A program made the position numbers and the translations under genes. A DNA stretch of 64,000 nt from assembly GCA_047633055.1 (NCBI GenBank), contig JBLIEI010000002.1, positions 57,682 to 121,681 on the forward strand. Direction: 5' to 3'. The notes under the pieces were generated by a model. It was not told the origin of the DNA. It saw only the letters and a program-made list of their open reading frames with translations, and did not search any database. Of this stretch, positions 1 to 9,765 are shown in pieces (the first letter of the stretch is position 1; every line of letters starts with the position of its first letter). Source of the DNA: CALJFL01 sp047633055 (GTDB lineage Bacteria > Pseudomonadota > Gammaproteobacteria > Pseudomonadales > Halieaceae).

Positions 1-698
1 ATGCAACAGCGGATACCTTGCGTGAGCGTGTCCGCACATACCTCAAAGCGCGCCTTGCGAGCAGCGAAAACATAAAATATATTGGCATCAAAGACCCAAG
101 ATTATGCCGGCTTGCCAATTTCTGGATTGAAGAATGTAAAGCCCTGAGCATCCCTTATAAAATAATTTTTATTTCCAGGAATCCAGCGGGGGTAGCGCAA
201 TCTCTAATCCGAAGAAACAACATCGGGGAGTCCGGCGCCTATGCGCTATGGAGCGATTATAACCTGAATGCGATTCGTCAAAGCCTGAATGTGCCAACGC
301 TTTATATTCAGATCGAAGATTTTATCAGCAGTATCCGCGACCATATTGCAGGTATCGCAGACTTCCTGGCTTCGCCCGTTAATGAAGTGGAGTTGGATAC
401 ATTCGAAAGTGAATTCTTCGAGGCTAACCTATTTAATTCCCCCTCAAAAAGTAAAATACCAGCCAGCAAGCTTTTTGAAGCCCTGGAGCAACTAAAAAGC
501 TGCCATTCGCTTGACGAATCGAAAAAAGAAGAGCTGATTGCGGCCGCCATATACGACCAGAGTCGCGCGAGTTACAGAAACGGTGTATTAGAGCAAATGA
601 ATTGGCATAGAAAAGCGGAGAATGAATCCCTGAGGGACTTAATCGAGCAGCAGGCGATGCTAATTGCTGCGCTGAAGAGCGAGCTCAACGAAAAATAA
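1..698 (+). CDS. Sulfotransferase family protein (5' end outside window)
   Basis: The frame is open from the window edge to the stop at 698, so only the C-terminal part is present. A stretch near the visible start (YIGIKDPRL) and a later segment (FISRNPAGVAQSLIRRNN) resemble the substrate-side KDPR region and the 3'-phosphate-binding (PAPS) region of carbohydrate sulfotransferases. The 5'-phosphosulfate loop must lie upstream of base 1. The last 30 residues look helical and charged, possibly a short coiled coil. It ends 10 bases before the next gene, which suggests a plus-strand operon running to about 4.5 kb with two more sulfotransferases. Family membership is an inference from motifs; the acceptor sugar is unknown. 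Confidence 0.72.
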   Translation, partial: ATADTLRERVRTYLKARLASSENIKYIGIKDPRLCRLANFWIEECKALSIPYKIIFISRNPAGVAQSLIRRNNIGESGAYALWSDYNLNAIRQSLNVPTLYIQIEDFISSIRDHIAGIADFLASPVNEVELDTFESEFFEANLFNSPSKSKIPASKLFEALEQLKSCHSLDESKKEELIAAAIYDQSRASYRNGVLEQMNWHRKAENESLRDLIEQQAMLIAALKSELNEK

Positions 699-707
699 CC
701 AGGGACG

Positions 708-2900
708 TTGGCTCGACAAACTGAGCAATGCTTTAGTTTGTTAATCAATAACAACATGGGAGGCCAAACACATAAGCGTATGAAAAATTTTTACCTGGAA
801 ATGGCCAGTCATCCAGTCAAATTTTTGAGTTTGCTCAACTACACCAGAGTAAAGAATTTCCTGTATATCCTGTTCATTGCCTCCGTTGAAGAAAAGGAAA
901 GAATATATAGCCACTATCGGCAATTGGTGTCTGGCTCGCAAAAGCAAACCGACTATCAATTAATCGAAAATTATGACCTCGTGCCAAGAATCATTCCTGT
1001 TTTCGAGAATATAGATGTGTCTATCATAGTTCCCGTATTCAATAATTGGGAGTTTACCGACAATTGCATTCGCTCGATCATCCAATCGGTGGCGGACGTT
1101 GCCTATGAAATTATTCTTGCGGACGACTGTTCCTCAGACGAAACCAGCAATGCGGGAAAACTGTACAGCAACCTAAAAATTGTCCGCCCAAAGGAAAATC
1201 TGGGGTTTTTACAAAATTGCAACAACGCAGTTAAAGAGGCACGCGGGCGTTACATTGTTCTACTCAATAACGATACTGAGGTACACCATTACTGGTTGGA
1301 AGCGCTATTTTTCAAAATGGAACAAAACGAGAATATTGCTATCTGCGGCTCCAAGCTCGTTTACCCCGATGGCAACCTGCAAGAGGCAGGTGGCATTATC
1401 TGGAGTGACGGCTCCGGCTGGAATTATGGCAACATGGATTCGCCAGATAAGCCTCAATACTGCTATTCCAAGGCGGTAGATTATATTTCCGGCGCCAGCA
1501 TTATGGTACGCAAATCTTTTTGGGATGAAGTTGAAGGATTTGACCCTCAATACACCCCAGCGTACTACGAGGACACGGATTTAGCTTTTGAGGCTACGAG
1601 CCGAGGCTATCAGGTTATTTTTCACCCCCACTCTGTTGTCACCCACTTTGAGGGGCAAACGCATGGAACAGATGAGAACTCAGGAATAAAGTCTTACCAG
1701 CTCACCAATCGGGAAAAGTTTCGTACTAAATGGGCAGATAAACTAGCGCGAGATCACTCACCGAATGGAGTCGATGTTTTTCAAGCGAGAGACCGGTCTG
1801 CTGATAAGCGAACGATTTTAATCATCGATCATTATGTGCCCTGGTTCGACAAAGATGCTGGCTCCCGCTCTACCTTTATGTACATAGAAGCGTTCATCGA
1901 AAATGGTTACAACGTAAAATTTATTGGTGATAACTTCTTCGCTCATCAACCCTACACTGATGCATTGGAAGAATTAGGGGTGGAGGTACTTAGGGGCCAG
2001 TACTACGCAGAAAATTGGCGTAGCTGGGTTAAGGAAAATGCGCAGTATATAGATGTGGTGTATTTGCACAGACCTCATATAGCACCCAAGTACATCGATT
2101 TCATACGCGAAAACACCAATGCAAAAATTGTCTATCAATGCCACGACTTACACCACGTACGAGTAGACCGAGACTATCAAAATACGGGCGATCAACAATT
2201 GGCAAAGGAAGCCGAAAGTTGGCGAAAAAGCGAGCTGGCGTTGTTTAATAAGTCTGATGTCGGCCTCACTTTTTCTACAGATGAGGCAGACATATTACAG
2301 CGCGAAAACGTTGCCGCGGACATTTATCAGGTGCCCTTGTACCTCTATGACGAAACATCTCAACCGCTTGCGGAATTTGAAGAACGCAGTGGCATACTCT
2401 TTGTAGGCGGTTTCGGCCATAAGCCAAATACCGAAGGTGTATTATGGTTCCATGAACACGTTTGGCCAAAGGTATTAGCAACCAACCCCGATACAGTGCT
2501 TACCTTAGTCGGTAGCAGTATGCCCAACTCAATTAAGGCGCTAGCGACAGCTAACATCGTCATTGAAGGTTTTGTCTCTGAGAATAGGCTGGAGGAGTTG
2601 TATTGCAGTTCAAGAGTGAGTATTTTACCGCTGCTGCATGGAGCGGGGGTGAAAGGTAAACTTGTTGAATCAATGCGATACCAGATACCTATCGTCAGTA
2701 CCGCAGTAGGGTTGGAGGGGGTATCCGCCGACCTCTATCAACTCTATGCGAAGGACGAGGGTAGCGAATTTTCCGATGAGGTAAATAAGCTTCTAACGGA
2801 CCCTGTTTACTGGAAGCTAATGAGATCGAGACTTAAAAAAGCATTCGCTGAAAGCTATTCCAAGGAAAAGTTCACCCATTTTTGCGCCGAGATATTTTGA
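708..2900 (+). CDS. Two-domain glycosyltransferase, GT2 fused to GT4
   Basis: This 730-residue protein joins two glycosyltransferase domains. Residues about 104-340 form a GT-A/GT2 domain: the start VSIIVPVFNN, a DDCSSD motif, the metal/sugar-nucleotide motif NNDTEV and an acceptor-side YYEDTDLAF segment. Residues about 365-730 form a GT-B/GT4-like domain with FVGGFGHKPN and the C-terminal GAGVKGKLVESM-type donor-binding helix. Such fusions may add two successive sugars to one acceptor. The TTG at 708 opens the longest frame; ATGs at 756 and 780 are in frame and may be the true start, as no strong ribosome site marks any of the three. The next gene overlaps the stop by one base. Sugar specificity cannot be read from the sequence. 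Confidence 0.85.
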   Translation: MARQTEQCFSLLINNNMGGQTHKRMKNFYLEMASHPVKFLSLLNYTRVKNFLYILFIASVEEKERIYSHYRQLVSGSQKQTDYQLIENYDLVPRIIPVFENIDVSIIVPVFNNWEFTDNCIRSIIQSVADVAYEIILADDCSSDETSNAGKLYSNLKIVRPKENLGFLQNCNNAVKEARGRYIVLLNNDTEVHHYWLEALFFKMEQNENIAICGSKLVYPDGNLQEAGGIIWSDGSGWNYGNMDSPDKPQYCYSKAVDYISGASIMVRKSFWDEVEGFDPQYTPAYYEDTDLAFEATSRGYQVIFHPHSVVTHFEGQTHGTDENSGIKSYQLTNREKFRTKWADKLARDHSPNGVDVFQARDRSADKRTILIIDHYVPWFDKDAGSRSTFMYIEAFIENGYNVKFIGDNFFAHQPYTDALEELGVEVLRGQYYAENWRSWVKENAQYIDVVYLHRPHIAPKYIDFIRENTNAKIVYQCHDLHHVRVDRDYQNTGDQQLAKEAESWRKSELALFNKSDVGLTFSTDEADILQRENVAADIYQVPLYLYDETSQPLAEFEERSGILFVGGFGHKPNTEGVLWFHEHVWPKVLATNPDTVLTLVGSSMPNSIKALATANIVIEGFVSENRLEELYCSSRVSILPLLHGAGVKGKLVESMRYQIPIVSTAVGLEGVSADLYQLYAKDEGSEFSDEVNKLLTDPVYWKLMRSRLKKAFAESYSKEKFTHFCAEIF

Positions 2901-3712
2901 TGCGAACCGTTATTCTTCATGGGCATATATTCAAAAATGCTGGCACCACATTTGACTGGTCACTGAAAAGGAATTTTGGTGACAAGTTCTGTGATCACAG
3001 AAATGATCTCGAGATGCGCGAGGGAGGCTCCGAATACCTGGAGAGCTTTTTCGAAAAGAATTCTGAAATTGTAGCGATCTCTAGCCATCATTTAAATTTT
3101 CCTATTCCGCATTCAGAGAAATATAAACTTATATTTTGCTATCTGCTGAGAAACCCTATTTCGAGAATTCGATCCGTTTACAATTTTGAGCGGCAACAAA
3201 AATCGGACTCCCTTGGGGCAAGGGCTGCAAAGAAGCTTTCGTTTCTTGAATACGCACTATGGCGAATGCGAGATGACGTGCCTAATACAATACGAAATTA
3301 TCAGACTGCTTACCTATCGAAAACCCAGAGCGGAAGGAAAAGGATATTTATAAATGATCATGACTATACCGAAGCAGCGAAAGTCATTGATCACAACCCC
3401 TTTGTTGGTTTAGTCGATCGGTACGACGAATCCATGGTCGTTCTAGAGAGTCATTTCCAACGACACGACATTGAGATCGACCTCGCCCACAAACCTCAGA
3501 ATGTGATGGATAATAGCGCTCTCACCGAAAATGAGAAGATGATTGAGACACTAGACGAATTAGGCACAGAGGCAAACTACGTGCTTTCGAAAAACCTGTA
3601 CGATTACCGCATGTATCGCAAGGCAGACATCAAGCTTACAGAAAGAATTTCCCGGATAAAGAACTTCGACGACAAACTGCTTTCCTTTAAAAAACGCTGC
3701 ACGCGCCTTTAG
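2900..3712 (+). CDS. Sulfotransferase (Sulfotransfer_2-like)
   Basis: The start was set at the ATG that overlaps the preceding stop (TGATG), a typical translationally coupled arrangement, rather than at the upstream TTG. The protein of 270 residues opens with HGHIFKNAGTT, the 5'-phosphosulfate-binding loop of the heparan/dermatan-type sulfotransferase family (usual form HIPKTAGTS), and later has LLRNPISRIRSVY, the 3'-phosphate-binding segment. It should transfer sulfate from PAPS to a polysaccharide hydroxyl. It lies directly behind a two-domain glycosyltransferase and before another sulfotransferase, so sulfation of the sugars added by the neighbour is plausible. The acceptor is not known. 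Confidence 0.8.
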   Translation: MRTVILHGHIFKNAGTTFDWSLKRNFGDKFCDHRNDLEMREGGSEYLESFFEKNSEIVAISSHHLNFPIPHSEKYKLIFCYLLRNPISRIRSVYNFERQQKSDSLGARAAKKLSFLEYALWRMRDDVPNTIRNYQTAYLSKTQSGRKRIFINDHDYTEAAKVIDHNPFVGLVDRYDESMVVLESHFQRHDIEIDLAHKPQNVMDNSALTENEKMIETLDELGTEANYVLSKNLYDYRMYRKADIKLTERISRIKNFDDKLLSFKKRCTRL

Positions 3713-3757
3713 TCATGCTTTTTATTACTACGTTATTTACCTCATTTTTTGCGACAA

Positions 3758-4489
3758 ATGTGCATGAACAATTGTAACTTCATCGTTTTCGCTCAGGCCA
3801 GAAGTGGATCTACTCTATTGCGGAAATCGTTACACTCCGAAACCGAGGTAATTTGCCATGGTGAGGTGTTGAGTAGAAAATGGATAAACGGGCTGGTTCC
3901 CGTTAATGAGCCCAAAGCCTTCAGATCCTCCGAGGCCTTTACACGTAAATTAATGGATACTAGAGACTCAAATCTGGAAGCCTTCCTGGATAGTTATATA
4001 TTCAATTTTGGTGACCAATCTATAGGCTTCAAAATTGTCTACGAGGACTTCTTCCTGGGTCCACATAAGGACGCTATAGTCTCATATATTCAATCCCGGC
4101 AGCTAAAGGTAATCCACCTGCGGCGACTCAATTTTCTTGCCGCACTAACATCAAGGAAACGCATGGCGAAATTTGGTATTAGTCATAGCGATTCAACGAT
4201 CAAAAGTGAAATCCCTCAAAAATTCAATATCCCAGAGAAGGAGGTTCGTAACTACATTATTCGCCAGATCGGTTTTACGAACGACCTAGACTACCAATTC
4301 CCTGATTCTCTCAAAATAGACTATGAGGGACTTACAGAGCAATACGATAGCGTACTGTCTCATCTAGGCATAAGCCGCCCCGGTGATTTAAAAATCACCT
4401 TAGAGAAGGTAACGCCTTCAGATCTTTCGGAAGTCGTGGGGAATTATAGTGAGGTATCCCATTACGACGCTCCACGGTTACGGAAATAG
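3758..4489 (+). CDS. Sulfotransferase, Stf0-like
   Basis: About 243 residues. The N-terminal FIVFAQARSGSTLLRKSL is a clear 5'-phosphosulfate-binding loop (RSGSTLL). Further in, KVIHLRRLNFLAALTS matches the usual second region, where an Arg and a Ser/Thr contact the 3'-phosphate of PAPS. The pattern of a short N-terminus, an early loop and an H-x-x-R-R-N-x-L-A segment recalls the Stf0 family. Candidate starts are a TTG at 3749 and ATGs at 3758 and 3764; none has a good ribosome site. It is the third sulfotransferase in 4.5 kb and the last plus-strand gene of the left block; the next gene converges on it. Confidence 0.72.
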   Translation: MCMNNCNFIVFAQARSGSTLLRKSLHSETEVICHGEVLSRKWINGLVPVNEPKAFRSSEAFTRKLMDTRDSNLEAFLDSYIFNFGDQSIGFKIVYEDFFLGPHKDAIVSYIQSRQLKVIHLRRLNFLAALTSRKRMAKFGISHSDSTIKSEIPQKFNIPEKEVRNYIIRQIGFTNDLDYQFPDSLKIDYEGLTEQYDSVLSHLGISRPGDLKITLEKVTPSDLSEVVGNYSEVSHYDAPRLRK

Positions 4490-4593
4490 AAATTGAGTTT
4501 GCATAGATGAGCGGAAAATGTATTCCCGCAAGTTCCCTGAATTACTATCTGGATTTGCGGAGTGCCCTAGAATCAGTAACGCGTTTGAGCCTA

Positions 4594-5544
4594 TTATAAG
4601 TCGATTCGTGCGCTTACGCCCGAGAAATGCAGTAGCGCCCGCACAGGAGCTAGGGCAAGCCGAGAGTTTCGTTCCACTAGCGCCCTAAACGCCAGGCCCA
4701 AGATGCGGAAAACAACGACTGTCGGTAAGCAGATGGGATAATGGTTCCAAGTAAACCGATAAGCACTAAGGGCTGCATGGTATGAGGTGCGCGCCCTATA
4801 GTCTTTGTCGTTACTGATAGAACTACTTCCAACATGTCGAACGACTGCGTTCTTGCACCAGCTAAGTCTTTGCTTACTATCTAGTTTCGACGCGAGCTCC
4901 AACTCCTCGAAATACAGAAAATACCTTTCGTCTAAACCCCCACTCTTACGGAGAAAATCCCCCTTCACCAACATTGCTGCGCCATATATATAGTCAAACT
5001 TTCCTTCCGGCTTATTCAAAACTTCGTTCAGGGGGAGTCCCGAATAGGCAGACTTGTCCATTCCAATACAGGGGTAGTAACGGCAGCCACCGGCGCATTG
5101 AACAAGGTTGGTAGTGGCATCGACGACCGTAGGCCCCCAGATAGCTATATCTGGAAAAGCCTTAGCACTGAAGACCAAGCTATCCACACTCCCTGGCTCC
5201 ACGACTAAGTCATTATTTAGCAGCCAATAATGGTCCGGTTTAGAACTCTCGAGAAACCGGATGCCGAGATTCATACCACCAGCGAAACCTAGATTCTCAT
5301 TACTGCATATCAGATGGCAGTCAGCTGCACCACTCTCCTGCAACCAAGAGGTCAACGCCTCGACGTCATACCCTTGAGAGTCGTTATCCACCAGTACGAT
5401 CCGAACCTTGGCGGCTGAGCCTGCTTCAGATCGCGCCAGCAAAAGCGACTCAACACAGCGAATGGTGTGCAGTGACTTACGCCAGTTCAGAATTACCACA
5501 CCAACATTGATCATACTTTGACCGACTTCGGGCATGACCCACAT
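4594..5544 (-). CDS. Glycosyltransferase family 2 (rhamnosyltransferase-like)
   Basis: This 316-residue GT-A enzyme begins with GVVILNWRKSLHTIRCVESLL and continues with VDNDSQG, ENLGFAGGMNLGIR and LLNNDLVVEPG, the order seen in GT2 enzymes that use dTDP-rhamnose or related donors. The segment FYFEELELASKL is the usual place of the general base (ED/EE). Starts are possible at 5544, 5535 or 5514; the last gives a protein opening just before the first beta strand. The gene stands alone on the minus strand, with an exporter remnant upstream on the other strand. Donor and acceptor are not known. Confidence 0.85.
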   Translation of the reverse strand: MWVMPEVGQSMINVGVVILNWRKSLHTIRCVESLLLARSEAGSAAKVRIVLVDNDSQGYDVEALTSWLQESGAADCHLICSNENLGFAGGMNLGIRFLESSKPDHYWLLNNDLVVEPGSVDSLVFSAKAFPDIAIWGPTVVDATTNLVQCAGGCRYYPCIGMDKSAYSGLPLNEVLNKPEGKFDYIYGAAMLVKGDFLRKSGGLDERYFLYFEELELASKLDSKQRLSWCKNAVVRHVGSSSISNDKDYRARTSYHAALSAYRFTWNHYPICLPTVVVFRILGLAFRALVERNSRLALAPVRALLHFSGVSARIDL

Positions 5545-5674
5545 AGCTTACGATAAGTTTCGCTTAATCCGGACATTTTAGAACGGGTTCGATACCAATA
5601 GATTACTAGCATCATACCGATTCGGCAGAGTCTTTCAGCATTATCTTTGACATTCGGTCAATACTTCTAACTCA

Positions 5675-6276
5675 TTGATAATCCGGCAAGGGCGCACCTT
5701 AAAAGTGGATGCCTCAAAATTTTTCTTTGGCTACAGCTACTGGATTCTTGAACCTTTATTGTATGTTGACGTGGTGGCACAACTGCCGCGATACTCACCA
5801 TTAATTTGGGCTTCCTCCCCGACTTCGCAGAAAGAGATAACGCAACCCTGCCTTCCATGCTTCAAGGCCCTGCAAAGGCACAAGCTCTCTCTTACCTTGA
5901 TGAAGTACAGGAGTTATCGGAACTGAGGGAAGCATTTGATTCACCTGTAAAAACCTATTCATCCGGCATGCGATCACGCCTGGGGCTTTCTACCCCACTA
6001 ATTACTCACGTAGACATACTGCCTGTGGACGAAATATTAAGTGTTGGAGATGCGTACTTTAAGCATAAAGCTGAGAAGGCAATGAAGGAAAGGATTGGTG
6101 GCGACCAGACTGTCGTCTTTGTCTCTCACTCCGATAAACAGATAGAGGAACTTTGTGATCGAGCGATATGGATAAATGAGGGATCGATTTTTTCTTCAGG
6201 GAGCGCACAAGACGTAATCAGGGAATACAAACAACACATAGACCTCCTTAATCAAGTAGGACTAAATCGAGTCTAG
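5675..6276 (+). pseudogene. Remnant of a wzm-wzt ABC exporter pair, joined by internal deletion
   Basis: The first part (to about 5785) reads VDASKFFFGYSYWILEPLLY, matching the N-terminal region of the Wzm permease at 14.5-15.3 kb (RADASKYYLGYIWWILEPLL). From about 5806, in another frame, it matches the C-terminal half of the Wzt ATPase: KTYSSGMRSRLGL signature, a Walker B-like segment, VSHSDKQIEELCDRAIW H-loop region. Everything between is missing: most of the permease and the Wzt N-terminus with Walker A. Walker B also reads ILPVDE rather than ILLVDE. A deletion therefore fused the start of wzm to the end of wzt. The fragment is on the plus strand, opposite to the two intact copies. It cannot encode a working exporter. 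Confidence 0.85.
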
Positions 6277-6403
6277 TCAAAAAAATCTATTCCCGCAATA
6301 AAGGTCAGAATCAAACCAAGCCACCTCTAAAAATTGGAGTGCAGATTGAATAACCAAATATTCACACTGGACCTATTCGAACTAAGGCTTGGGGAAAACA
6401 AGT

Positions 6404-7765
6404 CTACACTTCACTAACATTGCCTGATCGATAGAATCTGAAAAAGAGCGCTTTAAGACAGAAGGATGCTGCTATGATCGCAAAGGGATAAAAACTAAAT
6501 TCCCAGTATCTAAAGCCAAAATTATGATCTGCTGCCTGCGACTTGAAGATAATAAAGTAAGTCAAGGTTGAGGCGTATGATGCGCAAATGGAGAATATCA
6601 ATCCAGTTATTACTCTCTTATCACTTTCGACTAATAGCAGCTGTTTAGTGATAGCACAAAATATCAATGAAAGTATCAAAATGTGTAAAGATCCAACTAA
6701 ACCCCATTGAGTCAGTGTAAATCGCGTAATCACGGACCACAGTGACGCGCTCTGCCCTGCTGTCGCCTTATGAGTCTCAACCAACCCTAACAGAATCCCC
6801 TCACCATAGGTTCTTTGTACGAATTTCCTCGAAAACCATTCGAGAGCAGCATCAAAACTATTCGTATACTCAACAGCTAATAAAAAATGTATTACCAAAA
6901 CGACCAAGGAAACAAGAGCACAGCATGAAAAAACCATAGTTGCTAGTCGCCTGAAGTCTAGCAAGGAAAGCCTGGGGGCATAGAAGGCTAATGGAATAAT
7001 CCCCATTCCAAAGGCGATAATCACGTAGTCGTAACTATTGGCAGTGCAAAGAATAAGAAGAGGGACGGCACCTAAGATATAGGCACGTTTCCACGACAAA
7101 CTATGACCAAACACGTACCGCCGAAAGTAATTTAGACCAAAAAGTAGGAGCGCATAAGGTAACCAGTCCGAATATCCAGGTAGTGTAGAGTTCACAAGAG
7201 TAGCGAAACAAAAATATAAAGACGCTACCGAAGCTACAAAGGTGCCCAATTCATAATATAACCACGTTAAAATACCCGCCAAAACAGCGGAGATTAAAAT
7301 CGTGTCTAGAATTTTGAACCACTGAACGTTAACTACTTTTTTACCCGTCCAATATGTCGCAACGCTGTCCAAGACTACGTACATCTGTATAGGCAACCTG
7401 ATTGCTGATTTGTAAACATGCCAGTAACCCGCCCTATTCAAATCGCCTCCTTTCTCAAAAGTTTCTGCCTGGTACATCAGTGAGCGCCCCAACTTCCCCT
7501 TTTCCTCCCCGTCTTTTAGGATGTACCTGGCGGTAAACAGGCTTGAGGAGAGCAGACCTCGATCTCTTGCATTCAAAATGGACCCAATTAACCAACCATC
7601 CATTACGGCATCACTTTTACCCTGAGTTATTACTGCATTTCTATCCCATAAGCTCTCAAAGGTCAGGTACTTATTAAAATCGTATATGTTTACCAAAAAC
7701 AGGATTGCCGTCATCGACAAATATGCGGCCACTTGAGGCATAACTGAGGTTTTTCTATTATTCAT
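6404..7765 (-). CDS. Polytopic membrane protein, unrecognised (possible GT-C or polymerase role)
   Basis: 453 residues with roughly ten hydrophobic segments spread over the whole length. An N-terminal segment (about residues 10-27) is followed by a long soluble loop with D and R residues (VMDGWLIGSILNARDRG), then clustered membrane helices. This outline, one helix, a large extracytoplasmic loop and many helices, is that of GT-C glycosyltransferases or O-antigen polymerases, but no diagnostic motif was recognised. The gene stands alone among polysaccharide genes and next to an exporter remnant. The function is left open; a lipid-phosphate-sugar-dependent transferase is the best guess. Confidence 0.6.
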   Translation of the reverse strand: MNNRKTSVMPQVAAYLSMTAILFLVNIYDFNKYLTFESLWDRNAVITQGKSDAVMDGWLIGSILNARDRGLLSSSLFTARYILKDGEEKGKLGRSLMYQAETFEKGGDLNRAGYWHVYKSAIRLPIQMYVVLDSVATYWTGKKVVNVQWFKILDTILISAVLAGILTWLYYELGTFVASVASLYFCFATLVNSTLPGYSDWLPYALLLFGLNYFRRYVFGHSLSWKRAYILGAVPLLILCTANSYDYVIIAFGMGIIPLAFYAPRLSLLDFRRLATMVFSCCALVSLVVLVIHFLLAVEYTNSFDAALEWFSRKFVQRTYGEGILLGLVETHKATAGQSASLWSVITRFTLTQWGLVGSLHILILSLIFCAITKQLLLVESDKRVITGLIFSICASYASTLTYFIIFKSQAADHNFGFRYWEFSFYPFAIIAASFCLKALFFRFYRSGNVSEV

Positions 7766-8705
7766 ATATAAATATCTGTACTGAAACGCAGTTCGTCTGT
7801 GTCTGGACGCTCAGCCATCATTCTCGACTACGGCCAGCATGAGCAATGAGTTAATTTATGCTTTCGAGATTCTTGGTCTAACTAATCCCACTTCAAGGAA
7901 AGCCCGGTACTGAATCACCTAGCATATCAGTTTAGCACTTCCAAGAAAGCTTACTAGTAGTTTTCAGAGTTTCGAGGCCAACTGGCAATCGCTATATTAC
8001 AAACGTTGTGTCACCGATTACCAACTTGGCCATTTAACTTGCGCCGCAGCTCTATATCTCTTTGCATTCACTTCTCCATGGGTCGACTCCAGGAAACGTC
8101 ACCTGACTGAATCAGCGTGCTGTGAAATTGATCCTTATAGAATATCGTCCACGTTTGCCTGGGGTGAGCCCAATTCAAGACGGCAAAGTTGAGGCCCAAA
8201 TTGTTTGCATAGGTTTCGGTTGCTTCTCGCGTGTAGCTAACCACACCCGAATATCCATCCGTTTTAAATACAGTCTTCGTGAGAGAATGATGGTTGCCAC
8301 CAGTGCGCCTAAGGGTGTGAGGTACCTAGTTCGCCATGGTTTTTCTGAACTCGAAAACACCGTGGAACGAACTAGAGTGAACCATTGACGCTACTCGGCC
8401 CTCATCGATAGAGGCATCAAAAACACGCGTGGTTGACGAGAAACAATGAAATTACTGCAGCTTTAAACTCGGCGCGGCTCCGCCAAGATCGTGACTAGCC
8501 TAGAACTGAGACAACAACAAAGAGCCGCGAAATAAGTAACAAAAGAAAAACTCAAGTGGCAGCTCATAAGAGGCAATGGGGATTCCCTAGCCCGAGGCAG
8601 GCTCTACACTAAGCCAATACTGGTCAATTAGTGTGGATATGCGCCAATCTATTCATTAAGATGCCCTCAACGACTACTAACTAAGCTTCTCTGATGTTCC
8701 CCAGA
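7766..8705 (-). other. 940 bases without an intact gene; short decayed minus-strand reading frame
   Basis: No frame here looks like a complete gene. On the minus strand from about 8340 down to about 8080 one frame stays open and reads protein-like: it contains TDGYSGVVSYTREATETYA, then an aromatic-rich stretch, and ends in a stop after WSRPMEK. The family was not recognised. It is probably the C-terminal remnant of a lost gene. The rest of the interval shows no repeat, terminator or promoter that can be supported. Confidence 0.35.
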
Positions 8706-9572
8706 TCACTCACAAGATACGCGCCTACAAAAAATAGAGCTGAGCCTTGCCACTATCAGTAACCAGATATCACCGAGTACCGAAACACCACGAGCAAGGA
8801 GAATAGCTATTAGAAGGTCTGCTTCAACCATTACGCCCTTCAAGAGCATTAAGAGTATCAGCTCCCGAACACCCATACCTGCAGGAGATCCCGGCGTTAA
8901 AAAACCCGCTAACCAAGAAATTACAAAAGCCCCAACAAAGAGCTGAACTGGAAAGAGATATATGTCGCTCATCTGCATAGCCACAAAGTAAAATACCATG
9001 CCAACCAGTGCAAAAAAGATTACGAGATAAAGCAGACTTTTCGAAAAGTGCACCCCAACCAGCCTCAATACAAATAGGCACGCCACTATGACGCCTACGA
9101 TGAAAAGTAAAAAGGCATTTTGCCACGGCATAGTCACGCCGAATTTGGGAAGGATTAATATGAAAAAAAACAATGCCGCCACGATTAGTAGGGCAAACTC
9201 CCCGAATACTGACTTTCCAAGCTTCCAGCCCGCAAGCCCTTCTGCCATACCAAGTGCTTGTCGACTGCCAAGGTGAAAAACATTCCCAGGTAGATACTTG
9301 GCTATCTGTGATATTCCATACAATTTTAGCGCTGTAACAAAACTTATCTGCTCATCAAGACTCGCCAGGATCTCGCGCCATGCTAGAACCAGAAAAATGC
9401 TTGCCAGACAGTACGCAAAAGATAAAAAACCCAGTATCGTCCAAGATACGGAGTCAACTTTTTGTGGATCAATATCAGCGCCATAATCTACCAACCGATA
9501 GACAACAAAAATAATTCCCCCAACAGTAAGAGCGCTTCCAATTCCCCTGACAACTTTTTTACCATCAAACAT
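8706..9572 (-). CDS. Lysylphosphatidylglycerol-synthase-type (UPF0104) membrane protein
   Basis: 288 residues with about eight hydrophobic segments. The signature YGISQIAKYLPGNVFHLGSR and the later GFLTPGSPAGMGVRE are characteristic of the UPF0104/AglD-MprF transmembrane family. Members near polysaccharide genes are suspected of flipping lipid-linked precursors or modifying lipids, but the exact role is not established. It is the last of four minus-strand genes (ugd, GT2, methyltransferase, this protein), though a gap of about 190 bases separates it from the methyltransferase. It may move a polyprenyl-linked sugar made by the upstream GT2; this is inference. Confidence 0.75.
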   Translation of the reverse strand: MFDGKKVVRGIGSALTVGGIIFVVYRLVDYGADIDPQKVDSVSWTILGFLSFAYCLASIFLVLAWREILASLDEQISFVTALKLYGISQIAKYLPGNVFHLGSRQALGMAEGLAGWKLGKSVFGEFALLIVAALFFFILILPKFGVTMPWQNAFLLFIVGVIVACLFVLRLVGVHFSKSLLYLVIFFALVGMVFYFVAMQMSDIYLFPVQLFVGAFVISWLAGFLTPGSPAGMGVRELILLMLLKGVMVEADLLIAILLARGVSVLGDIWLLIVARLSSIFCRRVSCE

Positions 9573-9765
9573 GCTTAGACGTTTCCGAATAGTGCCGCGA
9601 AAGATGAAAGCATATGGCGATTTGCATTCTCGGAGTTGTCAAAAAATGAACTAAAAAATGCGCTTGCACTTTGCTAACACGATCTCTAGCAGGCTACTGC
9701 TAAAAATTAGCTGGTTATCACGCATCTGTAGCGACTTATTCGTGAGTATATTCGATAGATTGAGT

